From assembly GCF_036373705.1 (NCBI RefSeq), contig NC_089863.1, positions 10,117,857-10,181,856 on the forward strand: a DNA stretch of 64,000 nucleotides, given 5' to 3'. The notes below the pieces were generated by a model. It was not told where the DNA came from, did no database searches, and worked only from the letters and a program-made list of their open reading frames with translations. Source of the DNA: Amia ocellicauda. Lineage: Eukaryota; Chordata; Actinopteri; Amiiformes; Amiidae. The translations under genes and the position numbers were made by a program. Each line of letters begins with the position of its first letter. The first letter of the stretch is position 1. Shown here one piece after another: positions 23,219 to 35,504 of the stretch.

Positions 23219-24362
23219 ACTAAGAGTGTATTGCTCTGTATTGTGTCGATTGCTCTGTAGTGTATTTCTCTGTAGTGTATCGATTGCTCTGTAGTGTATT
23301 GCTCTGTAGTGTATCGATTGCTCTGTAGTGTATTGATCTGTAGTGTGTCGATTGCTCTGTTGTGTATCGATTGCTCTGTAGTGTATTGCTCTGTAGTGTA
23401 TCGATTTGCTCTGTAGTGTATTGGTGTGTAGTGTATTGATTTGCTCTGTAGTGTATTGCTCTGTAGTGTATCGATTGCTCTGTAGTGTATTGCTCTGTAG
23501 TGTATCGATTGCTCTGTAGTGTATTGATCTGTAGTGTGTCGATTGCTCTGTTGTGTATCGATTGCTCTGTAGTGTATTGCTCTGTAGTGTATCGATTGCT
23601 CTGTAGTGTATTGCTCTGTAGTGTATCGATTGCTCTGTAGTGTATTGCTCTGTAGTGTATTTCTCTGTTGTGTATCGATTGCTCTGTAGTGTATCGCTCT
23701 GTATCGATTTGCTCTGTAGTGTATCGATTTGCTCTGTAGTGTATTTCTCTGTAGTGTATCGATTTGCTCTGTAGTGTATCGATTTGCTCTGTAGTGTATT
23801 GCTCTGTAGTGTATTTCTCTGTTGTGTATCGATTGCTCTGTAGTGTATCGCTCTGTATCGATTTGCTCTGTAGTATATCGATTTGCTCTGTAGTGTATTT
23901 CTCTGTAGTGTATCGATTTGCTCTGTAGTGTATTGATTTGCTCTGTAGTGTATCGATTTGCTCTGTAGTGTATCGATTTGCTCTGTAGTGTGTCGATTTG
24001 CTCTGTAGTGTATCGATTGCTCTGTAGTGTATTGGTCTGTATCGATTGCTCTGTAGTGTATCGATTGCTCTGTAGTGTATTGCTCTGTAGTGTATCGATT
24101 TGCTCTGTAGTGTATTGGTGTGTAGTGTATTGATTTGCTCTGTAGTGTATTGCTCTGTAGTGTATCGATTTGCTCTGTAGTGTATTGGTGTGTAGTGTGT
24201 CGATTGCTCTGTAGTGTATTGGTGTGTAGTGTGTCGATTGCTCTGTAGTGTATTGGTGTGTAGTGTGTCGATTGCTCTGTAGTGTATTGGTGTGTAGTGT
24301 GTCGATTGCTCTGTAGTGTATTGGTGTGTAGTGTGTCGATTGCTCTGTAGTGTATTGGTCTC
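23219..24362. repeat. 1.14-kb minisatellite, units of 15, 19, 20 and 34 bp
   Basis: The array is built from variants of cgattgctctgtagtgtat (19 bp), tgctctgtagtgtat (15 bp) and cgatttgctctgtagtgtat (20 bp). At the right end a 34-bp form with ggtgtgtagtgtgt is repeated about six times. Longer blocks recur (23310-23400 and 23500-23590; 23656-23720 and 23810-23880), so there is higher-order structure. The minus strand stays open for several hundred codons in two frames only because most units lack stop codons. Confidence 0.95.
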
Positions 24363-24984
24363 GTCTGCGGGACAATCCAGTCAGCAGCGCGTGGTTTATA
24401 CTCCTCAGTCTGAGGAGAGGTACGTGTATGTGTATGCGCCAAGGTACATGTAATATACACGTTTAGAACAAGTGAAAAATCATGTAAATATGTTAGAATG
24501 TATTCCAACATTGTTATGTCGCTAACAAATCGATTGAGATGAAATAGTAATTTGTTAAGAGTTTATTTTACCGAGTGTTGCAATCTTATTCTGATTAGTT
24601 TCAATACATGCTAGCAGAGTGTCTGTAGCTTCCCACGTGTAAGCACTCGCTCACTTTACTTTTCCTCATGTCAGGTGTAGAGAAGCTCATCACCATTCAT
24701 TCTGTTGTATTCACTACATTTATTTAATCTAATTCAGAATAAAAGACCAGAAACCAGCAGCCAGTGTCCAGAGTCCTGTTCATTATCCATACACCAGACT
24801 GCCCGGAGCACCCTGTTTTGAGTGGACTTTTGTGTGCTTGTTTTTGTTTGCTTTGTTTTTTTCCCTGTTCCCTTGTTTTCCTGCTGGACTGAACCTCAAT
24901 AAAGCCTGGACACGGATGCAATCCAAGAGCCTCTCCCTGCTTCTTGTGTCCGGCTTTTACAATAATAAATATAGTAAAAACACT
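24363..24984. other. spacer with LTR-like segment
   Basis: 24720-24965 has a leader-like pyrimidine-rich stretch, an AATAAA at about 24898 and a tail ending 'tccggcttttaca'. It looks like the end of an LTR but has no partner. No gene is seen. Confidence 0.35.
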
Positions 24985-25290
24985 TTAACAATAACACACA
25001 CAATTCACTGTAAAATAGTCACTCAACAGTTGTTTAAAATGTGATATAGACACAATGGTTTTCAACTTCAGGGTCTCCTGCAGAGCATTCCATGAATGGG
25101 GAGCATTGAAGCTGAATGAAATTTTCCCTATCTCGGAATGACCCTCTAGTACCTCTAGTACCAGCCAATCCTGTGAGTGCAATTCATAGGTGCTTATTCT
25201 CCATCTCAATTTTAATGAGAGATAATTAGGTAGTTTCTGCAGGACAGCTTTATAAACAAACAATACCCAATATCTGGCCCTTCTAGAAGA
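24985..25290 (-). mobile_element. LINE reverse-transcriptase gene, C-terminal remnant
   Basis: The minus strand reads STYELHSQDWLVLEVLEGHS then FSFNAPHSWNALQETLKL, the conserved end of a fish non-LTR retrotransposon ORF2. The rest of ORF2 is missing. The fragment is inactive. Confidence 0.7.
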
Positions 25291-25859
25291 TAAAGAATCC
25301 CAACCAACAGATGTGTATGAGAGACAATGGTGTGTACAAAAGCTTGCACCAGTAATAAAACATAATGCTGCTTGATAGTCAGTCTAAACTTTCTAAAACC
25401 ACATGCATATAAAGTATATCATCATAGTCCAGTATGGACATAAAGGGGGCCTGCACAATTTCTCTTCTAGGTCTAGATGACAGACATGCTTGATTTCTAT
25501 ATAAAAAAAGATTGTTTCAGTGGCCATTTTACACTGTCTCAGGAATTATTTTATCAGCCTTGCTTTTTGAGAAAACGCACTGATACTGCAAGACCAGGAT
25601 AATACAGTCTTATAACCTGCATTACCCCAGACTGTTGAGGCTGTAAATTCTTCCCTTTCTCTGTGAGATACAGCTGCTTGCCCAGCCCCTGCCTGGTATA
25701 TTATATTATAATCTGGTATTCTAAAGAGATTTATACGCTGTTTACTTCAAATATAAAACCAAGCTGCTCTGGTTCTCTTCTGTAGAGTGTGTCCATGTTT
25801 GACAGAGATGTCAGTGTGTCGCTGTGCTGTAACCTCAGTCTGTGTGTGTGATGCTGCAG
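25291..25859. other. spacer upstream of the B30.2 gene remnant
   Basis: No RING or B-box coding sequence is recognised on the plus strand here, although an intact TRIM gene would need it upstream. Confidence 0.4.
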
Positions 25860-27680
25860 GCCTGCCTGGAATCCAGACTGCAGAGAGCTGAGGAGAAGCT
25901 GCAGGAGACTCAGGAGGTCCTGAAGAGGCACAAGACCAATGAGAATAACATTGTGGTGAGTTCAATTATTTTTTGGTTGTTCTTTTAAACTATGCAGGAA
26001 AAGCCCATACAAAATCATAAAGATTTCTTTGTGTAAACTGATATTTGCACCTTCACTATGTATTGACTGGGTGTTTCTCCACAATGTGTTTTTTAGTCCT
26101 GGCAGGCCAACCCCTGCTGTTCAGAGGGGGCCAGTCCAGCCCACATTCACCTAAAGAAATGATGCAATTTCTGTTAAATAATGTTATGATACTTCAATTC
26201 AGCATGAGGTAAAGAAAGCAAAGCTCGACCGGCTGGTGTCCCAACTGAAAGAGAGCCGCCAGCAGGAGACACAGCGCGCTGCCAGTCAGCTGCAGCTCAA
26301 CCACAGTAGGATAGTGGAGCAGCTGAGCCACACTGAGGGCACGTCCAGACTCTGCTTCAGGAGGAAGACCCATTCCGCCTCATTCAGGTGAGACTCACCC
26401 CCCTGACACCAGCGCTCCACAGCCCTGGTCACTGGTCCCGGCAGCTGCAGTGTGACACTGAAAGGATACAATCCACCTACAGCCGTCAGCAGTGTCTGTT
26501 GGGGGCACCGTTATCAGCAAACAGAACTGCATCATTAAATGGTCTTATTGTTGTATTGTAGGTATGTCATTCTAAGGATGAGAAGTAAGTTTGTCTTTTT
26601 CAACAACATTTAATATACAGTCCTATTACAGCACTGCTTGTACTAGTCCATAGAGAGACATTTGTGAGCCACTGACACTAGATTCACAGAGATGCAAACA
26701 GAGCCCAGAGAGACAGGCAGCGCCGCCGCACACAGAGCCCAGAGAGACTGTGACTGTGTTGTGTGTGTCTTGCAGGATCCGCAGAGCCCTGGAGGCCCCT
26801 GTGTGCGACCCTGAGCCTGTCAGCCTGGACAGAAAGAAGCTGCTGGAGAACCTGGAGAACAAATACAGGGATTTCCAGACTGAGATATATCTGGGCTGAT
26901 TTTGTTTGGACACACCTCCATTGTTGCCATTACAGTTGACTCACCAGTCAGAGCTGTGCTTTGTGTGTTTCTGTGTCTGTAGTCCAGCAGTGTGGGAATC
27001 CCAGTTACCCATTCTGCCCTCAGGAGCTCATAAGGACTGTTCAGTGTGTTGTGTAAAGCCAAGCTGCGCTTTAGCTGTGGGTCTTGAGTTCAGCCTGTAG
27101 AGCAGCTCTGATTTCTGAGTCTGTGTCTCTCCTAGATGGTGGCCCACTGACCCTGGATATGAACACAGCACACCCCCAGCTGAAGATCTCAGGGGACTTG
27201 CTGTCAGCTGTGTGTCTTCCAAACCCACAGCCCTACCCTGACCATCCAGACAGGTTTAATACCTTTGGTCAGGTGCTGAGCCGCCAGAGCTTCTCATCAG
27301 GGACTCACCACTGGGAGATGGAGGTGGAGGGAGTCTGGAGAGTTGGGATCAGCTACAAGAGCATCAAGAGGAAAGAGGAAGATTACTCTGTAGTGCTCGG
27401 GAATAACAGTGTGTCGTGGTGTCTTCAACAGACTGATAATAAGTAACTCGCAATCCAGTACAATAATATACAGACAGTGCTGCCGGTCACTCGGTCCCCC
27501 AGCAGGGTGGCCATGTCCCTGGATTACAGCGCCGGCTCTGTGTCCTTCTATGAGGCAGGAGACACTCTGACACACCTGCACACCTTCAGCACCACATTTA
27601 CCGAGCCTGTCTATAAGGGGTTTGGAGTGTACCGCACTCAACCACTGAGCCGTATAGCTATAGTAACAATGTGTATATAA
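25860..27680 (+). pseudogene. TRIM-type coiled-coil plus B30.2 (PRY-SPRY) gene remnant
   Basis: Exon A (25860-25955) is exactly 96 bp, the usual size of the first coiled-coil exon in TRIM genes, and encodes ESRLQRAEEKLQETQEVLKR. Exon B (26203-26387) continues the coil (KLDRLVSQLKESRQQ) but is shorter than the usual ~231-234 bp. It shifts frame after EQLSHTEG; the other frame then reads QTLLQEEDPFRLIQ. A third exon (from 26776) encodes SLDRKKLLENLENKYRDFQ and runs into a stop with no clear donor. The last exon (27136-27680) encodes PRY (LTLDMNTAHPQLKIS) and SPRY (HHWEMEVEGVWRVGISYKS, later RVAMSLDYSAGSVSFYEAGD). One in-frame TAA at 27444-27446 interrupts it after CLQQTDNK. In working relatives B30.2 binds ligands or pathogen proteins and a RING domain adds ubiquitin. 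No RING or B-box is visible here. I judge it a pseudogene. Confidence 0.85.
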
Positions 27681-28671
27681 TAGTTTTACCATTGTAATTA
27701 GAATAGTAATAAATGACAGTGCTGTAATTTAATTGTATTCTAATTCCATTGATGTTTGCAGCCAAGTGTAACACATTGAGATCCGTAAATCCAGATGTTG
27801 ACCCTGTTGTACCGACTCTGTGCTTCAGACCCTGTCAGGTGTGAGTCTCAGTTGTTAAAGGGTCTCAGGGGGTGTGTGTCTCTGTGCTGCTCCAGGGCTG
27901 CTGTCCCAGTCAGTGTGCTAATGAAGAGGTGCTGTGTGTCCCCTGGCCCTCAGCTGTGATCTTCACACTCCCCTGAAATAACCTGTCTGCTGAAGAACCC
28001 TGCTCTGTGTGTGCTGTGTGCTGTCCACTGTCTGGAAGGGATGTGTGTGTATATATTGTAACTTAGACAGCAGGAAATAAGTCAACAGCACTCTGCTCCT
28101 TGCTTAATCAAAAGGGGTTTCTTTATTTAGGCACAGACAGTCACACCGCAGGGAGCAGTACCATGACCAGCACAGGTTAGCTCCACATAACACTGGGGCA
28201 CCAACTAACTCAAACCCTGCAAAACCAACGGCAGGTCCAACCCCCCTGCCGGTAGTACACCTATCCCTGCTCGTTCACCCTACGTGACCAGACCCAATTA
28301 ACCAATTACATAACATAACAGAAGCATGATAGGGACTCAATTTAGACCCTCCCACAATCACATGCACCGTGTCCTGGTACCCCTGTTGCATACAGCGTAT
28401 TCCTACGCCGTTATGCAAGAGGAACTAGTCCCCAACAGGACAAAACACATACAGCTTGCCCTATAACACCGCATGTAGTACCAAATGAGGGCATACCCCC
28501 TGACACACTACAATATATTAATGGTGTATGTGAGTCAATGTGAATGTGTGTTTGGTTGCTGTAGTCAAGTGATCCTGCTTGTTTGATAGACAAATGTTGT
28601 ACACCTTTTTTGGTCAGTTTGTACTTTGTCTAAGGATTTGTATGAGGTACCGTTAGAGACATAATTCACCC
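27681..28671. other. intergenic, no gene seen
   Basis: GT-rich tracts and moderately GC-rich sequence at 28080-28420 could be an unpaired LTR piece, but this is not supported by inverted ends or signals. Confidence 0.35.
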
Positions 28672-29045
28672 TGTGGTACATACACTACATACTGAGACGC
28701 ATACATTATATACTGAGATGCATACACTATATACTGAGATGCATACACTGTATACTGAGATACATACACTACATACTGAGACGCGTAAACTATATACTGA
28801 GACGCATACATTATATACTGAGATACATACACTACATACTGAGACGCATAAACTACACACTGAGATGCATACACTATATACTGAGACGGATACACTACAT
28901 ACTGAGATGCATACACTATATACTGAGACGGATACACTACATACTGAGACGCATACACTATATACTGAGATGCATACACTATATACTGAGACGGATACAC
29001 TACATACTGAGACGCATACACTATATACTGAGACGCACACACTAT
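28672..29045. repeat. minisatellite, 21-bp unit
   Basis: Roughly 18 units of catacactatatactgagatg with variants (gacgcatac, gacggatac, gatacatac) occupy the segment. Because 21 is a multiple of three, frames without a stop in one unit remain open throughout on both strands. That produces three 129-codon repetitive open frames with no biological support. Confidence 0.95.
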
Positions 29046-30567
29046 ATAACGTCATTATATAGTGTATTATATAGTCATTATATAGTGTATCTCAGTATAG
29101 TGGGGTGAATTAGTTTCCACTCATCACAGGAGAGATATGTGAGCCTGTTATCTTTCTAGCTGGTCTGGTCTGCATAAGAGTCCCTGTACTTTGTAACTTT
29201 TCTAAGACTGTTCTTGAGATTGCCTCTCAATCCTCTTCAGGGCAGCTGCTTATAATAACAACGTTTTGGTTGGAAATATATCTCTCTTTCTGAATTTCTT
29301 AGACTCTTCAACATAAAAAAAATGGATATAAACTCTTAAAAACTATTTGTCACGTAATGATGGAAAGTGTCCATAAACTAACAATGAAAGAAGGAATAAC
29401 CATGAAATAATGGGTTCTCTATCTAAATCTGGGCACAGAAATGATAAACGTTAATCATTGTTGTAAAAATATAAATCAAACCGTCAAATATGTTGGTCTA
29501 GTCTATCTCTAAATGCTGGTAATCAGTGTTTCTTTTTAGCAGCATGGCCACACAACAACTAAGCATCCATTTATGCTCCTTTGAGTTGCAACAGGAGGTA
29601 AGTGAGGTTTGACTCAACTTTCACTGCCACTATATTACCACTAATTTATAAGATAACTGGAAGTCGCAGTTTTTCAAATTGTGATTAAAATCTAATTTGG
29701 TCACCAGCAGCAGCCTTGGTCATAATGAAAAGTTATATTTCTATTGCAGATACACCTGCTGGACTCCAAAGGCAGTTATATATTACTATATGCAATGCAT
29801 TTGACTAAAAATTCTACAAACAAAATTTCTCTTACAGTTCATAAAGATTGTAAAATTGATGAATGACTAATGTCTCGATAGGGACTTAACAAACTTCCAC
29901 GTAGGAGGAGGGATTGTATGCACACATTTAGAATTTTTTTTAATGTATTTTTTGTTTTTAAATCTTATCCCTTTTTAGTTGTAATATATGTTTTGATTAC
30001 TAGCTAGAGGACACATCTAACACGTTGAGAGGGACCACCCCTCAATTAATGTTTTGGACCCAATAATAATGGTACTTCCAATCTGATATTGAGACTTCAT
30101 TTGAATTCCCTCAGCAAAGTAGGGCGTAAGTATACAATTAATTTTGGCATACTAACGTTTGCTTTAATGATAATATTTTCTATAATGTTGAATGGGAACA
30201 TGTGATTAAAAACTAGTAACGCATTGAATGGAGGCTGCAATGTTGCTTTATGCAAGAAGTAAGGAAAAGAGAATGTTCCTGACATGCTCTTAGGTAGTGC
30301 ATTTTTTTGTTATATTATTATTTGTAATAATAATCATATAACAATTCATAGCATAATTAATAACATGTTAATAGACAGTTTATAATGGACACTTAAAATA
30401 AAGTGTTACCGAATATTATTAACCGAATATTATTATTACTTATTACTTATTATTACTTATTACTTATTGAACCTGTAACTATTATGTTTGATTTGTTACA
30501 GTATTATTAAACTTTGTATTGCTCTTATATTTTGTACGTTGCCCTGAATAAGGACATCTGCTAAGAA

Positions 30568-30569
<2 letters not shown>
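29046..30569. other. AT-rich intergenic DNA
   Basis: 29045-29090 holds a short palindromic 'tatatagt' cluster derived from the array edge. Otherwise nothing is recognised. Confidence 0.4.
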
Positions 30570-30652
<83 letters not shown>

Positions 30653-30664
30653 ATAATAATAATT
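30535..30664. repeat. SINE tail with inverted (AAT)n/(ATT)n microsatellite
   Basis: 'gccctgaataaggacatctgctaa' (30541-30564) is a SINE/LINE tail. It is followed by (AAT)n at 30571-30602, (ATT)n at 30603-30650 and again (AAT)n. The two opposite runs can fold on themselves. Confidence 0.8.
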
Positions 30665-31333
30665 GATATGTTTATTTAAAATTATTAACATTGATTAGAT
30701 ATGAGACCCTAATGATGTTTTGCTGATAGCTTATAACTTACAGCTTTTCACACCTCTTGTTTTAACTAAATGTGGCATAGTACCTATGGACATTCCAGTC
30801 CACCCCCCTATGATTTATTTTTGGTTATTACAGAACAATTTTGAATTACTGAAGGAATTAATGTTTTCATCTTTAGGGGCCAAAGCAATTATATTATAGT
30901 ACATTGAACGGTTAATACCACCTCTGCACTTTAGGAGTAGGGTTGTGGAAAGGGGAAACAGCATTACTCAAGGGAAATCCCCATATGACCATGGAAACAA
31001 CGCAAATGGCTCCTGTATTACTGCCAGTGTAAAACAGACTATTATTTTGCTTTTTCAGGTAAGATCTGTTAATATAATAACACGAGAAGCAACGTAATCT
31101 TACAGTGTGTTAAATAATAACAAATGGTATTACTTTATTTTGTTTTTGATGTGGTATAAAGAGTTTAAGTTATGTTAATAATATAACGGTTAGCAATGAG
31201 GTCTGCTCAGTAATATTATTTTGTTATGTTATTCCAATGGGAAATGTACCGAGTTACTTTAGACTGTGAGAACACCTTGTTTTCTTACATAGTACTGCCG
31301 ATGTATGTGTAGAAATTAAAATGTGACAATATC
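30665..31333. other. AT-rich intergenic DNA
   Basis: No recognisable feature. Confidence 0.4.
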
Positions 31334-31522
31334 CAGGACCGGTTCTAGACATTTGGAAGCCCTAGGCAAAATATATGTTGGAGGCCCCCGTCTTGATTCG
31401 TGGACTAGCGCAGTGGTTCTCAAACTTTCTGGGTGGTGCCCCCCCAAAAACATTCGGGTCACAGCTCAACTATTTGTTAAAAATGGCCACTATCGACAAG
31501 TGAATCTAACATTTGATAGTTG

Positions 31523-31589
<67 letters not shown>

Positions 31590-32090
31590 TTTTATTTTAA
31601 AGCCTGTATGGTTGATTGGCTCTCTGTGTAGCTGTAATGAAGATTGACAGGAGGGTGGGATTTGTTAGTTCTTGTCTGTGATTGGCTGACAATGACAGAT
31701 CTACGCGACTCCGCCAATGGGATCGGTGCAATTCTGCAGATCTGCCCAGATCTGTGGCGCTACAAGAACACGACCAATGGTTTCCTCTCAGAGAATTTCT
31801 GTGTGGAAATACTTTGACGAAGTAAATTAAAACACTGTGAAGTGTATAATATGTGCAGTGCAATTCATATACCACACATCTACAGCTGGTATGTTAACCC
31901 ACCTAAAAGCCAAACACCCTTCTGCGAAACTAGCAATGACAGAAAAGGAAAGAGGAGCAACAAACAAACTAATATTATTAAAACACACACAGCCAGCTAT
32001 TGCTATATATTTTGTTTTCACTGGAACTTGAACGCACAGGTATGTTTCCGAATTTATGTAATAAAGTTGTTGTGTTAGATGAGTATTTTA
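31334..32090 (+). mobile_element. hAT-type element 5' portion with BED zinc finger
   Basis: Two hAT-like ends occur in series: 'ccggttctagacatttggaa' at about 31339 and 'cagtggttctcaaactttct' at 31411. A (TAA)n tract occupies 31522-31589. At 31795-31990 the plus strand encodes WKYFDEVN, a stop, then KCIICAVQFIYHTSTAGMLT and HLKAKHP. That is a BED-type zinc finger (CXXC and an H-containing second half) as found at the N-terminus of hAT transposases and ZBED proteins. No catalytic or dimerisation region follows, so the element is truncated. Confidence 0.65.
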
Positions 32091-32334
32091 AAATAAAGTT
32101 CAGAACTTCTTGCAATTGCAAAAATTGTCACATGGCATTATTTCGCATTGAATGTATTTTTTGTTAATGTGTTTCCAAAATATTGCAGCAGAGAGTTGTG
32201 GCGAGCTTGTTTCCACTTGATGTGCTGTAATGCGGCACAGTTCTTGTCATGCTGCTTCACTGCTGTGCTACGTTTCCAGCCTTACTCTGTGTCATCATTG
32301 CTTTAACCGCCTTGTATTATACTGTTATTTTGTT

Positions 32335-32545
32335 TTATTGTTATTCAATTTCTTAGCAGACACCCATATACAGGGTGACTTACAATTGATACAATATATC
32401 ACCTTCGTTTTTTTACATTTTACCCATTTATACAGCTGGGCATTTACTGGAGCAATCTATGTAAAGTAACTTGCTAAAGGGTACAACAGCAGTGTCCCCC
32501 ATCTGGGATTGAACCCACGACCCTCCGCTCCAGACCCTACTGTCC
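32335..32545 (-). mobile_element. tRNA-derived SINE, reverse orientation
   Basis: It reads, on the plus strand, 'agggtgacttacaattgata', 'cccatttatacagctgggca', 'gcaatctatgtaaagtaact' and 'ctgggattgaacccacgacc', the reverse complement of the SINE at 20940. The B box is GGTTCAATCCC on the minus strand. Confidence 0.78.
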
Positions 32546-32828
32546 TCATGAAATTTGGTAAATGAGCAAAGTTTTGTAGAGAAAATGCACTGTACTGGCC
32601 AGTGAGGTATATCTCCTCACAAATAAAACAATTATAAGCAACGAGTTCACACACTTTCAGTCACCTGCAGTTGACGAATCTTCTGGCATTTCCAATAACA
32701 TAAAGTGTAAGTACACTCAATGATTACATTTATATATCTAAAAAGCACAAAACAAAAGTAGACAGCGAAAACAGAATTGATCAGGTGAACAGGTCATTTT
32801 TGCATTGTTTTAGACTCCTAGGTCTTTC

Positions 32829-33475
32829 TCATGCTTCATCTAGTTCTATTCCTCCCATAGTGTAATTATACTGCATATTTTTGTTACCTGCATGTATTAC
32901 CTTGCACTTGTCTACACTGAATTTCATCTGCCAAGTGTCGGCCCACAACTGAATATTATCCCTCTGAATAGCCTGTGCTGCCGAGATTGTTTCTGCTGAG
33001 CCACCTATTTTAGTATCATCTGCAAATTTGACAAGTTTGCTAACTATCCCAGAGTCCAGATCATTAATATAGATTAGAAAAAGCAAAGGCCCTAGTACTG
33101 ATCCCTGTGGAACTCCACTAACAACCTCACTCCAGTTAGAAGTGACTCCTCTAATCGACACCCTCTGTTTCCTAGACATCAACCTGTTAATAATCCATCT
33201 ACTTACATTACCCTGAATGCCTACAGCTTCCAATCTGAGGATCAGTCTTTGGTGTGGAACCTTATCAAAAGCTTTTTGGAAATATAAGTATATCATATCA
33301 TATGCTTTCACGTGATCTACAGCTGCAGTTGCGTGTTCGAAAAAATCTAATAAATTAGTAAGACATGATCTGCCTCGTCTAAACCCATGACTATCTCCAA
33401 GAATATGGTTTTCATTAAGATGCTCCTCTATTTTCTGTCTAATCATTTGTTACAACATTTTACAGGTGATGCAGG
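32829..33475 (-). mobile_element. CR1-like LINE reverse transcriptase fragment
   Basis: The minus strand is open for 205 codons. It shows FRRGRSCLTNLLDFFE, QKAFDKVPHQRLILRL, SGVPQGSVLGPLLFLIYIND and LVKFADDTKIGG, where ADD is the catalytic metal-binding pair. These are the conserved reverse transcriptase blocks of jockey/CR1-group non-LTR elements. The fragment lacks the endonuclease and the C-terminal end; upstream it is bounded by the (TA)n tract and Tc1 copy. It belongs to the same family as 59225-61680, with nearly the same peptide. Confidence 0.88.
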
Positions 33476-33548
33476 TGAGACAACCATCTACCAAGCACAG
33501 TGGATAAGACAGAAAGGATCTAAGTCTTTAATGGAGATCACCCAAGAG

Positions 33549-33550
<2 letters not shown>

Positions 33551-33603
<53 letters not shown>
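33551..33603. repeat. (TA)n microsatellite
   Basis: A run of about 26 TA units directly abuts the left end of a Tc1 element. Confidence 0.97.
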
Positions 33604-33606
<3 letters not shown>

Positions 33607-34442
33607 TCACCTAAAGGTCAGAAACAATGCTCAGGTAGGCCGTGGCATTTAAACGATGCCCAATTGGCACTAAGGGGCCTAAAGTGTGCCAAGAAAACAT
33701 CCCCCACACCATTACACCACCACCACCAGCCTGCACAGTGGTAACAAGGCATGATGGATCCATGTTCTCATTCTGTTTACGCCAAATTCTGACTCTACCA
33801 TCTGAATGTCTCAACAGAAATCGAGACTCATCAGACCAGGCAACATTTTTCCAGTCTTCAACTGTCCAATTTTGGTGAGCTTGTGCAAATTGTAGCCTCT
33901 TTTTCCTATTTGTAGTGGAGATGAGTGGTACCCGGTGGGGTCTTCTGCTGTTGTAGCCCATCCGCCTCAAGGTTGTACGTGTTGTGGCTTCACAAATGCT
34001 TTGCTGCATACCTCGGTTGTAACGAGTGGTTATTTCAGTCAAAGTTGCTCTTCTATCAGCTTGAATCAGTCGGCCCATTCTCCTCTGACCTTTAGCATCA
34101 ACAAGGCATTTTCGCCCACAGGACTGCCGCATACTGGATGTTTTTCCCTTTTCACACCATTCTTTGTAAACCCTAGAAATGGTTGTGCGTGAAAATCCCA
34201 GTAACTGAGCAGATTGTGAAATACTCAGACCGGCCCGTCTGGCACCAACTACCATGCCACGCTCAAAATTGCTTAAATCACCTTTCTTTCCCATTCACAC
34301 ATTCAGTTTGGAGTTCAGGAGATTGTCTTGACCAGGACCACACCCCTAAATGCATTGAAGCAACTGCCATGTGATTGGTTGGTTAGATAATTGCATTAAT
34401 GAGAAATTGAACAGGTGTTCCTAATAATCCTTTAGGTGAGTG
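33604..34442 (-). mobile_element. Tc1-like transposon family B, C-terminally deleted
   Basis: The ends read cactcacctaaagg at 33604 and, inverted, cctttaggtgagtg ending 34442, each next to a TA. The minus strand opens at 34294 with MGKKGDLSNFERGMVVGARR. Two helix-turn-helix regions follow (to about residue 115), then VAWSDESRF with the first catalytic aspartate. The frame then runs through GGGGVMVWGMFSW and stops after 227 codons. The second aspartate and the glutamate of the DDE core are deleted; an intact transposase would be about 340 residues. It is unable to transpose itself. Confidence 0.92.
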
Positions 34443-35504
34443 TATATAATAAAGCATTGTTAAACCGATCCTCGACCGCTGTCTGGACTTCAGGGGTCAG
34501 GGGTCTTCTTTGGGATGATGAGGAAACGGCGATCACCTTGGGAATCTGTACTGTACTGTTGTCTATACCAGGGGTAGTCAATAGGCGGCCCGCGGGCCAA
34601 ATCTGGACCACCAGATGCTTTTGAATGGACCGCGAGAATAATTTTAATTAATTTATTATCATGATTTTTTTGTAATATATATTTTTTAATGTAATGTTAA
34701 GGAGGTTTGTTGCACTCAGAACTTGTTATTGTGTGGAACCTAGTAGCAGCCCTTCCTGGTTACTAGCAGATAAGATGTGATGTGGGATGTCCTATATAGA
34801 GCTTGTGTTCACGTTAGTTAGATAATTTTGTGCGCAGATTCCCGGTTCGGGCGTCTCTAAACATGTCTGGACTGGGGCAAGAGCGGCACTCAAAAACACA
34901 GGTATTTGGTTTGTGTTCCTGATTTCTATAAATAAACAGCTAAACTGCGGATTGTTTGACATGTGGACATATTTCAACCTCGGGTTCAAAATATAAAAGT
35001 GCATACACACGACCCGGGAGGGGGGCCATGGTACCATTCACCTAGATACTCCTACATCAGCGGTGGAAACCGCTTATTTCTTGCAGGTGCACATCCAGAA
35101 AATGTTGCATCCTCACCCGTTACAATTACAGAGCTCCACCGACATAGATCTGTGACTGACAAGCACCAGAAACCACATCTAGTTTGCATGTATAATCTCA
35201 GTTGATGTGAGATTGTTCGCTGGTGATATGTGGTTGTGAAGCAAAGATATGTTTGAGTCCAAATCTGCCTGATTTCATGGATTTCATGGAGATGTTTTTC
35301 CACTTTGAAATGACTCAGAATCACGCATTTCAGGTCTCCAATTGTCCAAAACTTACAATGATAAAGGGAAGTGGTAAAGACTTTAATCTAATAAGACACT
35401 AAATGCTTGAAAGTTTCAATTTTGTTTCTGTATGCCTACAATAATCTTTAACAAATTACAACAATAAAAAGTGTTCTGAAAGCGATTTAATACTTATATT
35501 TGCA
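34443..35504. other. intergenic with a hAT-type end fragment
   Basis: 'ccaggggtagtcaataggcg' and 'gcccgcgggccaaatctgga' at 34568-34608 match the style of a hAT-element end. Otherwise no gene is recognised. Confidence 0.4.

Noticed and set aside
23126..24511. Minus-strand open frame of 461 codons
   Set aside because: It is almost entirely translated minisatellite (HYRAIDTLQSN-like repeats), and a second frame is open too. No conserved domain is present.
23219..29045. CRISPR-like regular repeats
   Set aside because: The repeats are contiguous minisatellites without unique spacers, in a eukaryotic genome.
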